Assembly: GCF_024166365.1 (NCBI RefSeq)
Contig: NC_064824.1
Location: 130,253,108 to 130,317,107 of the forward strand
Reading direction: 5' to 3'
Length of the DNA stretch: 64,000 nucleotides
Source of the DNA: Elephas maximus indicus
Taxonomy: Eukaryota; Chordata; Mammalia; Proboscidea; Elephantidae
The translations under genes and the position numbers were made by a program. Below are positions 11,994 through 23,345 of this stretch, piece after piece. The notes under the pieces were generated by a model. The model was given only the letters and a program-made list of their open reading frames with translations, did not search any database and was not told the origin of the DNA. The first letter of the stretch is position 1. Each line of letters starts with the position of its first letter.

Positions 11994-12407
11994 TTTAAAA
12001 ATAATTTTTATTGTGCTTTAAGTGAAAATTTACAAACCAAGTCAGTCTCTCACATATAAACTTACATACACCTTACCTACATACTCCCATTTAATCTCCC
12101 CCTAATGAGTCAGCCTGCTCCCTCCTTCCAGCCTCTCCTTTCACGACCGTTTTGCCAGTTTCTAACCCCCTCTACCCGCCCATCTCCCCTCCAGACAGGA
12201 GATGCCAACACAGTCTCAAGGGTCCACCTGATACAAGTAGCTCACTCCTCATTAGCATCTCTCTCCAGCCCATTGTCCAGTCCATTCCATGTCTGATGAG
12301 TTGTCTTCGGGAATGGTTCCTGTCCTGGGCCAACAGAAGGATTGGGGACCATGGCCGCTGGGATTCTTCTAGTCTCATTCAGAGCATTAAGTCTGGTCTT
12401 TTTATGA
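11994..12407 (-). mobile_element. Truncated L1 3' UTR nested in L1
   Basis: A second 3' UTR copy (tttattgtgctttaagtg onward) lies inside ORF2 sequence and is bounded by the 16-bp duplication gtctttcatccatttt (11978-11993 and 12408-12423). Confidence 0.9.
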
Positions 12408-13084
12408 GTCTTTCATCCATTTTGAGTTAGTTTTGTGCTTGCTGTAAGGTATGGGTCTTGTTTCATTTTTTTGCGAATGGATATTCAGTTATGCCAGCAC
12501 CATTTGTTGAGGAGACTGTCTTTTCCCCATATAACCGACTTTGGGCTTTTGTCAAATACCAGCTACTCATAGGTGGATGGATTTATGTATCTGTTTTTGT
12601 ACTAGTACCAGGCTGTTTTGACTACCATGGAGGTATAATAGGTTCTAAAATCAGGTAGTGTGAAGCCTCCTACTTTGTTCTTCTTTTTCAGTAATGCTTT
12701 ACTTATCCAGGGCCTCTTTCCCTTCCATATGAAGTTGGTGATCTGTTTCTCCATCTCATTAAAAAATGTCTTTAGTATTTGGATTGGAATTGCATGTGTC
12801 TATAGATCGCTTTTGGTAGAGTAGAAAATTTTACAATGTTAAGTCTTCCTATCCACGAGCACCCCCATGTGTCAGTCTGCTTAGGAAAAGCATTAACCAG
12901 TGAAAACTTTATGAATAGCAGCGGAACACTGTCTGATGTAGTGCTGTAAGATGAGCTGCCCAGGATGGAAGGTACTCAAAAGATGACTGGGGAAGAGCTG
13001 CCTCCTCAGAATAGAGCCAACCTTAATGACATGGATGGAGTAAAGCTTTCGGGACCTTCATTTGCTGATGTGGCATGACTCAAA

Positions 13085-13420
13085 ATGAGAAGAAACAGCT
13101 GCAAACATCCATTAATAATTGGAACCTGGAATGTACAAAGTATGAATCTAGGAAAATTGGAAATCATCAAAAATGAAATAGAACTCATAAACATCGATAT
13201 CCTAGGCATTAGTGAGCTGAAATGGACTGATATTGGCCATTTTGAATTGGAAGATCATACAGTCTACCATACTGTGAATGACAACTTGAAGAGGAATGGT
13301 GTTGCATTCATCATCAAAAAGAACATTTCAAGATCTTTCCTGAAGTACAACGCTGTCAGTGATAGGATAATATCCATATGCCTACAAGGAAGAAGATCAG
13401 TTAATACAACTATTATTTAA
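13085..13420 (+). pseudogene. RTE endonuclease remnant
   Basis: An open stretch of 111 codons with APE-type endonuclease motifs (IIGTWNVQSMN, DILGISELKWT, RNGVAFII). It ends in a premature stop, and the rest of the domain follows in broken frames. Confidence 0.85.
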
Positions 13421-13809
13421 ATATATGCACCAACCACTAGGGACAAAGATGAGGAAATAGAAGATTTTTATCAGCTGCTGCAGTCTGAAATTGATCAAAC
13501 ATTCAATCAGGATGCATTGGTTGGAATGCGGAAGTTGGAAACAAAGAAGGAGGATCAGCAGTTGGAAAATATGGCCTTGGTGATAGAAACAATGCCAGAG
13601 ATCGAATGATAGAATTTTGCAAGACCAATGACTTCTTCATTGCAAATACCTTCTTTCACCAACATAAACGGTGACTATATTTTTATACACATGGACCTCA
13701 CCAGATGGAACACACAGAAATTAAATTGACTACATCTGTGGAAAGAAATGATACAAAAGCTTACTATCAACAGTCAGACCAAAACCAGGGGCCAACTGTA
13801 GAACAGACC

Positions 13810-13887
13810 ATCAACTGCTCATATGCAAGTTCAAGCTGAAACTGAAGAAAATCAGTTTCAGCTTGAACTTGCATATGAGCAGTTGAT
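13810..13887. repeat. Perfect 36-bp inverted repeat with 6-nt loop
   Basis: Arms 13810-13845 and 13852-13887 are exact reverse complements around agaaaa. Lies inside the inner RTE between the endonuclease and reverse-transcriptase regions. Confidence 0.95.
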
Positions 13888-14399
13888 ATCCCACCTGAAT
13901 TTAGAGACCATCTGAAAAATAGATTTGATGCATTGAACACTGGTGACCAAAGACCACATGAGTTGTGGAATGACATCAAGGACATCATCCATGAAGAAAG
14001 CAAGAGGTCAGTGAAAAGACAGAAAAGAAAGAAAAGACCAAATGGATGTCAGAGGAGACTCTGAGATTTGCTTTCGAAAATCGAGCAGCTAAAGCAAAAG
14101 GAAGAATTGATGAAATAAAAGAACTGAACAGAAGATTTGAAAGGGAGGCTCGAGAAGAGAAAGTATTATAATGACATGTGCAAAGAGCTGGAGAGAGAAA
14201 ACCAAAAGGGAAGAACACGCTCACTGTTTCACAAGCTGAAAGAATTAAAGAAAAAATTCAAGACTCAAGTTGCAATAGTGAAGGATTCTATGGGAAAAAT
14301 ATTAAACGACGCAGGAAGCATCAAAAGAAGATGGAAGGAATACACAGATTCACTATAACAAAAGGAATTAGTCAATGTTCAACCATTTCAAGAGATAGC

Positions 14400-15507
14400 A
14401 TATGATCAGGAACCAATGGTACTGAAGGAAGAAGTCCAAGTTGCTCTGAAGGCATTGGCCAAAAACAAGGCTCCAGGAATTGATGGAATATCAATTGAGA
14501 TGTTTTAAAAACAGATGCAGCGCTGGAGGTGCTCACTCGTCTATGCCAAGAAATATGGAAGACAGCTTCCTGGCCAACTGACTGGAAGAGATCCATATTT
14601 ATGCCTATCCCAAGAAAGGTGATCCAACTGAATGTGGAAATTATAGAACAATATCATTAATATCACACGCAAGCAAAATTTTGCTGAAGATCATTCAAAA
14701 ATGGCTGGAGCAGTATATCAACAGGGAACTGCCAGAAATTCAGGCCAATTTCAGAAGGGGATGTGGAACCAGGGATATCACTGCTCATGTCAGATGGATC
14801 CTGTCTGAAAGCAGAGAATACCAGAAGGATGTTTACCTGTGTTTTATTGACTACGCAAAGGCATTCTGACTGTGGGGATCATAACAAATTATGGATAAGT
14901 AAAGAATGGGAATTCCAGAACACTTAACTGTGCTCATGAGGAACCTTTACATAGATCAAGAGGCAGTTGTTCGGACAGAATAAGGGGAAACTGATAGTTT
15001 AAAGTCAGGAAATGTGTGCGTCAGGGTTATATTCTTTCACCATACTTATTCAATCTATATGCTGAGCAAATAATACGAGAAGCTGGACTATGTGAAGAAG
15101 AATGGGGCATCAGGATTGAAGGAAGACTCCTTAACAACCTGCATTATGCAGATGACACAACCTTGACTTGCTGAAAGTGAAGAGGGCCTGAAGCGTTTAC
15201 TAATGAAGATCGAAGACCACAGCCTTCAGTATGGATTGCGCTTCAACATAATGAAAACAAAAATCCTCACAACTGGACCAATGAGCAAAATCATGATAAA
15301 TGGAGAAAAGATTGTCAAGGATTTCATTTTACTTGGATCCACAAACAACAGCCATGGAAGCAGTAGTCAAGAATCAAGACACATTTCCCTGGGTAAATCT
15401 GCTGCAAACGACCTCTTTAAAGTGTTGAAGAGCAAAGATGTCACCTTGAAGACTAAGGTGTGCCTGACCCAAGCCATGGTATTTTCAATCACATCATATG
15501 CATGTTG
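14400..15507 (+). pseudogene. RTE reverse-transcriptase remnant
   Basis: Fragments KNKAPGIDGISIEMF, EIQANFRRGCGTRD, VYLCFIDYAKAF and ILTTGPMSKIMI in several frames, with internal stops and frameshifts. Not functional. Confidence 0.85.
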
Positions 15508-16601
15508 AGGAATTTTCCTTCTATTCTTATTTTGCTGAGAGTTTTTATCATGAATGGGTGTTGGACTTTATGAAATGCTTTTTCTGAATCAATTGATAAG
15601 ATCATGTGGTTCTTATCTTTTGTTTTATTTATATCATGCTTTACATTAAGTGCTTTTCTAATGTTGAACAATGCAGGGGGCTGACAAGTCTCCTGAGTGT
15701 CTGTGAGGGAAGCGCATCCCTGTTCCTTAAAGTGCACAGGTGGGTGGTTTCTGCAGCCAGACCGTGGACACCCAATGCTTTTGGCTGGGAGTTACCATTT
15801 ATCTGTGGGCCCCTGTTGCAGGTGGCTAGATGACATGGGTGGAGCCACCAGTCCTTAGGCCCCTGATGTAAGTAGGTAAGGACCCTGTTTTATAGGCAAA
15901 GTCGTGTCAAATTTCAAACACCCACCTCCCTGCTGCACAGCTGAAACAGTTGTAGTGTGCCAACAAGGGCCTATCCTCCTAAAATGAGCCCACACAGGTC
16001 CATGCAGGGGTGAAATATTTTCAAAGTCCACAGACCATTTGTGCCTAGACAGGAGCCACTTCTGTCCTGGGCTCCCCAGCTTAGTGGAGCTGGCAGGTTA
16101 TCTTTTTCCCAATTGTGAATTTATTCCTTCTCCAGTGCTGGGAGAATGGCTCAGGACAAGCAGCAGAACCTACCTCAGGCCCAAGGAAGTCAACAGCCAC
16201 TGAAGCCAGCTTAGGGGCTGGGGGTGCAGTAAAATAAACACAAGTACTTAACTTTTGCCAAAAGCGCCAGTCTTCTCTGGTTCTAGAGGTGTAAGTTGGC
16301 TGTGAGGCTCGGTGTCTCTCCCTGAGGAAATCGCATCCAGAACACTACTGCCAGCCGCGCCCCAGTTGCTCCAGAGGTTTGTGCCTGAGGGTTCCTGGCG
16401 CTTCAGGTCTGGTAAGTCCTCGCTGCTTCTGAACTGCATCTTCCTCCCCTTGCCCCTCAGTCCGTTTTCTAACTTTGCCTTTGATGTTCCGGGGTCCTAG
16501 CTTGTCGTGTATATAATCATTTCACTTTTTTTTTTTTTGGTCTTTGTTGTAAGAGAGATCTCAGGAAATGTCTGACTAGTCCACCGTCTTGGCCCTGCCT
16601 C

Positions 16602-17336
16602 CTTGCAGCACTTATTGATGAAGATTAAAGACCTCAGCCTTCAGTATGAGTTACACTTCAACGTAAAGAAAACAAAAGTCCTCTGAAGTGGACCAATAAA
16701 CAACATTATGATAAAGGGAGAAAAGACTGGAGTTGTCCAGGATCTCATTTTGCTTGGACCCACATCAGTGGCCATGGAAGCAGTAGTAAAAAAATCAAAT
16801 AATGCATTGCATCGGGCAAATGTGCTGCAAGGGATCTCTTTAAAGTGTAAAAAAGTAAAGATGTGACTTTAAGGACTAAGGTGTGTTTGAGCCAAGCCAT
16901 CGTGTTTTCAATCGCCTCATATACATGTGAAAGCTGGACACAGAATAAAGAAGACCAATGAATTGATGACTTTGAATTATTGTGTTGGTGAAGAGTACTG
17001 AATCTATACCATGGACTGCCAAAAGAATGAACATATCTGTCTTGGAGGAAGTACAGCCAGAGTGGTCCTTGGAAGTGAGGATGGCAACACTTTGTCTCAC
17101 ATATTTGCACGTGTTATCAGAAGGGACCAGTCCCTGGAGAAGGACGTTGTCCTTGGTAAAATAGAGGGTCAGCAAAAAAGAAGACCCTCAATGAGATGGA
17201 TTGACACAGTGGCTACAACAATGGGCTCAAACACAGCAAGGATTGTGGGGATGGTGCAGGACCAGTCAGTGTTTCCTTCTGTTGTATGTGGGATCACTAT
17301 GAGTTGGAATCAACTAGATGGCACCTAACAACAACA
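16602..17336 (+). mobile_element. RTE-type LINE (outer copy), right part
   Basis: Continues the 9341-9815 copy through the C-terminal domain to the tail gcacctaacaacaacaag. Many stops. Confidence 0.88.
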
Positions 17337-17342
17337 AGAATC

Positions 17343-17428
17343 TTGACAGAACCTTTGTGGTACCGCTGAGTGGGTTTGAACTGCCAGACTTTCAGTTAGT
17401 AGTCAAGTGCAAACCATTTGTGCCATCC
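17343..17428 (-). mobile_element. AfroSINE head fragment
   Basis: gagtgggtttgaactgccag, gtgcaaaccatttgtgcc and atccaggga. The tail half is missing. Confidence 0.7.
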
Positions 17429-17577
17429 AGGGACCTTAAGGGAAGAGAAATGCCTTGAAAACCTTAAATTTTCTGTTTTCAAAAGGCTCAAGCCCAGGGC
17501 TCAGCTCAACAATCTGTAATTTCCTCTTGTGATCCATTCCTTGACCTGGGCAAGCTAAGTTGATTGGTCCTTCTTTT

Positions 17578-18040
17578 TTTTTTTTTTATTTATTATTTAT
17601 TAACTTTTATTGAGCTTCAAGTGAACCTTTACAAATCAAGTCAGACTGTCACATATAAATTTATATACATCTTACTCCGTACACCCACTTGCTCTCCCCC
17701 TAATGAGTCAGCCCTTCCAGTCTCTCCTTTCATGACATTTTTGCCAGCTTCCAACTCTCTCTATCCTCCCATCCCCCCTCCAGACAGGAGATGCCAACAC
17801 AGTCTCAAGTGTCCGCCTGATATAATTAGCTCGCTCTTCATCAGCATTTCTCTCCTACCCACTGTCCAGTCCCTTTCATGTCTGATGAGTTGTCTTCGGA
17901 GATGGTTCCTGTCCTGTGCCAACAGAAGGTTTGGGGACCATGACCGCCAGGATTCCTCTAGTCTCAGTCAGACCATTAAGTCTGGTCTTTTTATGAGAAT
18001 TTGGGGTCTGCATCCCACTGATCTCCTGCTCCCTCAGGGG
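17578..18040 (-). mobile_element. 5'-truncated L1 with 17-bp target duplication
   Basis: L1 3' UTR in antisense from a T run. Flanked by tgattggtccttctttt at 17561-17577 and 18041-18057, perfect, so the insertion is fairly young. Confidence 0.93.
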
Positions 18041-18127
18041 TGATTGGTCCTTCTTTTGTGTGCCTACTGAATGTTGTCCTCTGACCTAGAGCATCTCTCA
18101 CTGAATGGGTGTGTTTGTCTAAAACTA

Positions 18128-18332
18128 AAAACCCAAAGCCATTGCCGTTAAGTCAATTTTGACTCATAGCGACCATATTGGACAGAGTAGAACTACCCCA
18201 TAGTGTTTTCAAGGCTGTAACCCTTACATAAGCAGACTGCCGCATCTTCCTCCTGTAGAGCAACTGGTGGGTTCGAACTGCTAACCTTTCAGTTAGCAGC
18301 CAAGCACTAAGCCACTGCACCACCAGGGCTCC
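18128..18332 (-). mobile_element. AfroSINE
   Basis: Runs from cattgccgttaagtcaattt to ccaccagggctcc. Confidence 0.9.
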
Positions 18333-18616
18333 TGGCACTATTTGTCTCATTTTTAGGCTTTGAATCCTTCAAAACGAAAATCACTGACTTTTATGGTACC
18401 CAGTGAGGGTAGTCACATGATAAATTCTTTTTGAAACATAATGATTCTTTAGATCAAAATGTTTTCTTGTTAACCCTGAGTTAACCCAAAACATATTTTT
18501 AAAACCCACAACGCCCCATCTTCCCAAGCTTTCCAATACGTTGAAATGTTGGTGTTTAGTGGGGCCCTCTAGAGGTCATTACATTTTATGAATTAATATA
18601 TTGCTCTCTACTGCTG

Positions 18617-18775
18617 CTTAATGAAAAGTGTGGTAGAGTAGAAAGACTACAACTTTTGTGGTCAGACACACTTGAGTTCAAATTGCAATTTCACTGTTTC
18701 CTACATGTTTGACCTTGGACTTAATTTCTTAATGTCTGGCTGTCTCTGCTGACTGAAGAATTGCAGTTGTGGTTG
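18617..18775 (+). repeat. MIR fragment
   Basis: gtggtcagacacacttgagttc and gaccttggacttaatttctt match the MIR order. Confidence 0.65.
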
Positions 18776-18849
18776 GTAATCCACTGATTTCTTCCAAAGT
18801 GGCTGGCATTTAAATGAGGGGTTTATTAAAACGATAATAGTAATAATAA

Positions 18850-20450
18850 TAATCTTTTTCTTTAATAAAATACAAAATTTTTTTTAATTTAACATTTTTA
18901 CTGTCAGGTTCACTTACATATTTTTTCTGTTGTTTCTTGTAATCATAAATATACATTTGGATATTCATGCACATGACAAAGAATATAAAAGCAACAGAAT
19001 AGTTCCATATTAAAAAAAAAAAAATCTCCAGCTCCTTATTCTTCATTGCTAATTTCTGTCCCTAGAGGTAAACACATTTTTTAAATTAGTATTTTAATTT
19101 TAAGGGCAATTCATATGATAAGGTCCCTGTGTGGCGTGAAAGGTTAAGCACTTGACTGTAAACTGAAAGACTGGTGGTTCGAACCCACTCAGAGGTGTCT
19201 CAGAAGACAGGCCTGGCATTCTGCTTCCAAAAGGTTGCAGTCTTGTAAATTCTACAGAGCCATGGGATTGTCATGAGTCAGAATTGACTTAAAGGCAACT
19301 AGCAACAACAACAATTCATATGGTGCAAACATCAAAGGCTATGAAATGGTGAAGTTTCCCTTCCATTTCCCATCAGTCCCATTTCCTTCCAGGAAAATTG
19401 TATGCATGTATAAGCCAATACAGATATTTATTGTCTCCTCACTTTTACACAAATGAGAAGCTAATACATTCATTATTATTTTGGTGCTTGACTTTTTTCC
19501 ACTTAATATATTTTAGGGCTCTTTCTGTATCACTATGTAGAGATCTTCCTCATTAAAAAAAAAAAAAAATTGATGAATAGTATTACATATATATGAATGT
19601 GCCACAATACATTTTTCCTGTATCCTTTTCATGAAATTTAAAGTGTTTACAACACTTTTCTCTTAGAAACAATACTGTAATGAAAAATCTTTTATATATG
19701 TCAGTTCCCATGGATGCAAGCATGTATAGCTGTCGTATATATTTCTAGCAGAGGAACTGATAGGTGGAAAGGTAAGGTCTACACATTTGCATTTTTGAAA
19801 GTGCCAGATTTTCCTTTGTAGTAATGATACTAGTTTACATTCCCACCAGCAATCTTTGAAACTGCCTTTTGACTCAGATTCCAGCTAATAGTATATTGTC
19901 ACACTTTTGGATTATTTTCCAATCTGATAGGTGAAAAATGGTATCTCAGTGTAATTTACATTTCTCTTATCAATGAATTAAATCATGCTTGAGCCATTTG
20001 TATTTCCCTTTCCATGAATTCTGTGTCCATATCCTTTGTCCGTTTTCCTGTTTAGTTGTTGACCTTTTTCTTATCAATTTATATTGGTTATTTAATAAAT
20101 TAGGAAAAGTAGCTCTTTGTCTTTGATGTGAGTTGTACCATTTCCTCTAAATTATCATCTGTCTTTTGCCTTGCTTATTTTTTTTTTCTTGCAGAAGTTT
20201 ATCTTTACACTGTCAATATTATGGCTTTTTTATGACTTCTGGATTTTGTTACTTTCAAAAGTTATAAAATAATTCTTTCATGCTTTCTTCTAGTACTTTT
20301 ACAATTTTATTTTTACATTTGCATATGGATACAATTAGAATTTATTCTAGCACACTTGGATCCAATTAATTTTTTTCCCTGGGGGGAGGGGTGTTCCAAC
20401 CTTATTGATTAAATAGTCCATCTTTTTCTCCCACTTACATGAGATGCTAT
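18850..20450 (-). mobile_element. Old L1 (L1M-like), antisense, interrupted
   Basis: Diverged antisense L1 3' region (ttacattcccaccagcaat, ccatatcctttgtccgtttt). Interrupted by the SINE at 19121-19310. Probably continues at 20903-21285. Confidence 0.6.
19121..19310 (+). mobile_element. AfroSINE in old L1
   Basis: Head aggtccctgtgtggcg, body, and tail ggcaactagcaacaacaa. Both flanks carry caattcatatg. Confidence 0.85.
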
Positions 20451-20461
20451 CTTTATCAGTT

Positions 20462-20892
20462 GCCTCATATGCATGCAAGGCTAGACGATGAGTAAAGAAG
20501 ACCAAAGAATTGATGCCTTTGAATTATGGTGTTGGCAAAGAATATTGAATACACCATGGACCGCCAAAAGAATGATCAAATTTGTCTTGGAAGAAGTACA
20601 GCCAGAATGCTCCTTAGAAGTGAGGATGGCGAGACTTTGTCTCATGTACTTTGGACGTGTTATTAGCAGCGACCAGACCCTGAAGAAGGACATCATGTTT
20701 GATGAAGACAATGGTCAGTGAAAAAGAGGAAGACCCTCAGCTAGGTGGATTGGCACAGTGGCTGCAGCAATGGGCTCAGCATAGCAACAATGCTGAGGAT
20801 GGCACAGAACCTGGCAGCGTTTTGTTCTGTTGTACACAGAGTTGCTATGATTCAGAACTGACTTGACGGCACCTAACAACAACAACAACATA
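20462..20892 (+). mobile_element. RTE-type LINE, 5'-truncated
   Basis: C-terminal coding region (ELWCWQRILNTPWTAKR) and tail gcacctaacaacaacaac. Flanked by tttatcagtt at 20452-20461 and 20893-20902. Confidence 0.9.
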
Positions 20893-21285
20893 TTTATCAG
20901 TTTAAAATTTAATATGAATCAGGGACTAATTTAAAGCTTTCTACTCTGTTTCACTGGACTTTTTGTTTATGCTTCTAACTATGTGGCCATAATTAAGAGT
21001 TCAGGGTAGGGTTTTAATCTCTGCAAATAATTTAAACTCATTTTCCCACTTTACAAAAGAAATTTATTAGTTTTTCTTTTAATTTGCCAGGTGAAATTTA
21101 GTATCATCTTTAATAGGTCTAAAAACTAGTATGTTGGCATTTTTTTCTGGGACTGAAGTTTATAACTTTATTTAGGGGACCTGCCATCTTTATGTGTCTT
21201 TGCTTCCTCTTCAAGAAGGAAGTAGGCATTTCCAAATATTTAAACATTTTTGTTAATATGTTTTAAACATTTTTTTTTTATCTGT

Positions 21286-21445
21286 TTCCAAAAAACCCAT
21301 TGCTGTCTAGTAGATTCCGATTCGCAGTGACCCTATAGGACAGAGTAGAACTGCTCCATAGAATTTCCAAGGAGTGCCTGGTGGATTCAAACTGCCGACC
21401 TTTTGGTTAGCAGCTGTAGCACTTAACCACTACACCACCAGGGTT
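21286..21445 (-). mobile_element. AfroSINE
   Basis: cccattgctgtctagtagat to ctacaccaccagggtt. Confidence 0.9.
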
Positions 21446-21689
21446 AAATATACCTCAGGATCATCTTGTCCAAGTTTAAACAAATGGTGGAATTTTCACG
21501 GCAAGGCAGAGAGCAATCATTTGGGAAATGAATTTTACAAGACTTGACACCTGTACACTCTTAAGCTTTCTTTTCCAAGACACGTGGTATGCGTTTAGGC
21601 CACACATTGTACCTATTGTGAATCAATGCTTTCCTCTCTTATCTTCCCTATGTAGATACTGCCTGTTATGACCTATCTTTCATTGGGCA

Positions 21690-21910
21690 TTTTTATGTTC
21701 TAGACCTTAATTTGAATAATGTTATGCATTAGTCTAATTTAATCCTCAAACCAACCTTATTCAGTGACCTTGTTTCCATTCATATGTGTAGCACTCAGGC
21801 TTCTTTTGGCAACCTGCCTGGGTTTCAGACTACTCAGGCAGGATTTGAGCGTGGTCTCTCCAACCTCCAGCTCCAAGTCTGTACCCTTAACTCCTCTACT
21901 GTACAACAGG
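21690..21910 (+). repeat. MIR fragment
   Basis: aatcctcaaaccaacctta and ccaagtctgtacccttaact match MIR core and end. Confidence 0.55.
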
Positions 21911-21923
21911 GAAGCCAGTGAAT

Positions 21924-21937
21924 TTTATTAATTTATT
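21924..21937 (-). terminator. Candidate SLC19A3 polyadenylation signals
   Basis: Two overlapping AATAAA hexamers read on the minus strand (tttatt at 21924-21929 and 21932-21937), about 1.2 kb downstream of the stop. A 3' UTR of this size would include the AfroSINE at 22473-22632 and part of a MIR. Other hexamers farther down (for example 21063) cannot be excluded. Confidence 0.25.
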
Positions 21938-22472
21938 TTCAGTCCAGTAATCGAAATTTGGATTTAGAATCAAGTATATTTGAATTACAAATCTCAGGAA
22001 TCAGCGTTCTTCATTCCCCGCAGCAAGCTGCTAAGTGCATCCCTACTGAAGGGCAGACATGATCAGTAAACTTTCAGCACAATTCAAAAAATCAGAAAGT
22101 CTCTTTAACATTTTTGCATACATTATTTAGCATAATCTCCCACATTTAAAAATTAGGCTTTTTTTTCTTTTAAATATTTCCCACCAGATTTTTTTTTTTT
22201 TAATACTTTCTTTAGGAACCCCTGGAAATTTCTACTTAAGTTTTTCAGCTTTAGACAAACATCATGTTGACATATTATCAGAACACCTCCTCTGTGGTCT
22301 CGGGCACGAGAAGGATCATTTGCCCCTCCCAGGGCCTAGGAATTGATGTGAATGTCATTCTTTTGACAAGTAAGGGTGTCTGCAGTTATTCCTGAGGTAG
22401 AGTTTCTCAACACCAGAACTCAGCAGAGCACACAAAGAAAAATAATCATTAAAAAATCATCAAATATTAGCA

Positions 22473-22632
22473 TGTGAGTGGTTAAGAGCTCAGCTGCTAA
22501 CCAAAAGGTTGGCAGTTCAAATCCACCAGCCACTCCTTGGAAACCTTATGGGCCAGTTAGTTCTACTCTGTCCTATAGGGCTGCTAGGAGTCAGAATCGA
22601 CTGGATGGCAACAGGTTTTTTTTTTTTTTAAT
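22473..22632 (+). mobile_element. AfroSINE, probably within the SLC19A3 3' UTR
   Basis: Head truncated. Body from ggttaagagctcagctgcta to gatggcaacagg and a T run. It would read antisense in the SLC19A3 transcript. Confidence 0.85.
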
Positions 22633-23108
22633 GCTATACTATTGGGATGAAGATGAGTCCTTAGAAACTGGACTAAAACCTTGAAATTCTCTCAGAGAAC
22701 TGCAAATTATACAGACACGTACTTAATGGAAGAGGAAGGAAAAGCTCACGTGACAAAAAAATGTCCTCTGTGCAGCCAGTTTTTGTAAGATCAGACAAGT
22801 ATCTACACCAAGCAAGTATGTCTCCTCACAGACGGGGAACATCCGGTCCTGGATAGCTGGAGTTTTCTCAAGGTTAGTTTCCAGGCTATTTGCATATCCT
22901 TACAAGTGATTAAAACTAGAACTTTCCAATCACTACAATTCATTGAGGTCCCCCATATGGCTTGTTTTAATTGAGATGATGGGTCCTGTTCAGCTGGGCA
23001 CAGAGTTATCTGGTCTAAAGCTGAGATTTTGTTGTGGTTTTGAAAAGCTTCACTGGAGTCCAGACTTTGCAAAACATGTCAATTCGACAAAACAGAGCAC
23101 GTTATCAC

Positions 23109-23345
23109 TCAGGAACTTTGAGGCCAGCTGAGCCCATGCTCCAAATCCACAGAGGTTGATGTGGTAAGGCTAGAGCTTTGTTCCATCGTCACAGGTGTTG
23201 GTTCCTCTGGGTGTGGCCCATCTGGATTCTGACTTGTAGAAGAGTCCGGCACTTGCTTTCCACATTTGGCTGAGTAGATAATGTATACGCTTCTCATTAG
23301 GAATATTCCAGCAATTGCTGCAAAATAACTCCCATACACTAAAAA
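23109..23345 (-). CDS. SLC19A3: SLC19A3 last coding exon, residues 439-516 and stop
   Basis: The acceptor is ccatttttctccag. The exon encodes the last membrane segment ([17 protein letters not shown]) and a cytoplasmic tail. Similarity to the human tail runs to about [10 protein letters not shown]. After an ATG at 23186-23184 the frame differs: the +1 frame would read Thr-Lys-Leu-stop at 23181-23170, which matches the human end as I remember it. The actual frame continues about 20 further residues, ending WPQSS at 23109. Confidence 0.93.
   Translation of the reverse strand, partial: FLVYGSYFAAIAGIFLMRSVYIIYSAKCGKQVPDSSTSQNPDGPHPEEPTPVTMEQSSSLTTSTSVDLEHGLSWPQSS

Larger units (their letters stand above)
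12862..15507 (+). mobile_element. RTE-type LINE (inner copy), near-complete 5' end, 3' truncated
   Basis: Includes the RTE 5' leader (12862-13080), an endonuclease region and reverse-transcriptase region, then stops abruptly at 15507 where L1 resumes. About 0.5 kb of the L1 is missing at this junction. The 3' truncation is odd for target-primed insertion. Confidence 0.85.
9816..16601 (-). mobile_element. L1 retrotransposon with 3' transduction, internally deleted and re-invaded
   Basis: Flanked by a 12-bp duplication cttgcagcactt (9804-9815/16602-16613). Reading on the minus strand: L1 5' UTR starting gaggcagggccaagacggtg (16601), ending near 15680; a short ORF2 reverse-transcriptase piece (15680-15508); then after an interruption the ORF2 C-terminus and 3' UTR (12860-10143); a poly(A) at 10142-10133; a further 300-bp non-L1 segment; and a second poly(A) at 9828-9816. 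ORF1, the endonuclease and part of RT are missing, so it is inactive. Confidence 0.8.

Noticed and set aside
9916..12430. Chains of 60-160 codon frames at 10-12 kb
   Set aside because: Antisense readings of L1 3' UTR and ORF2.
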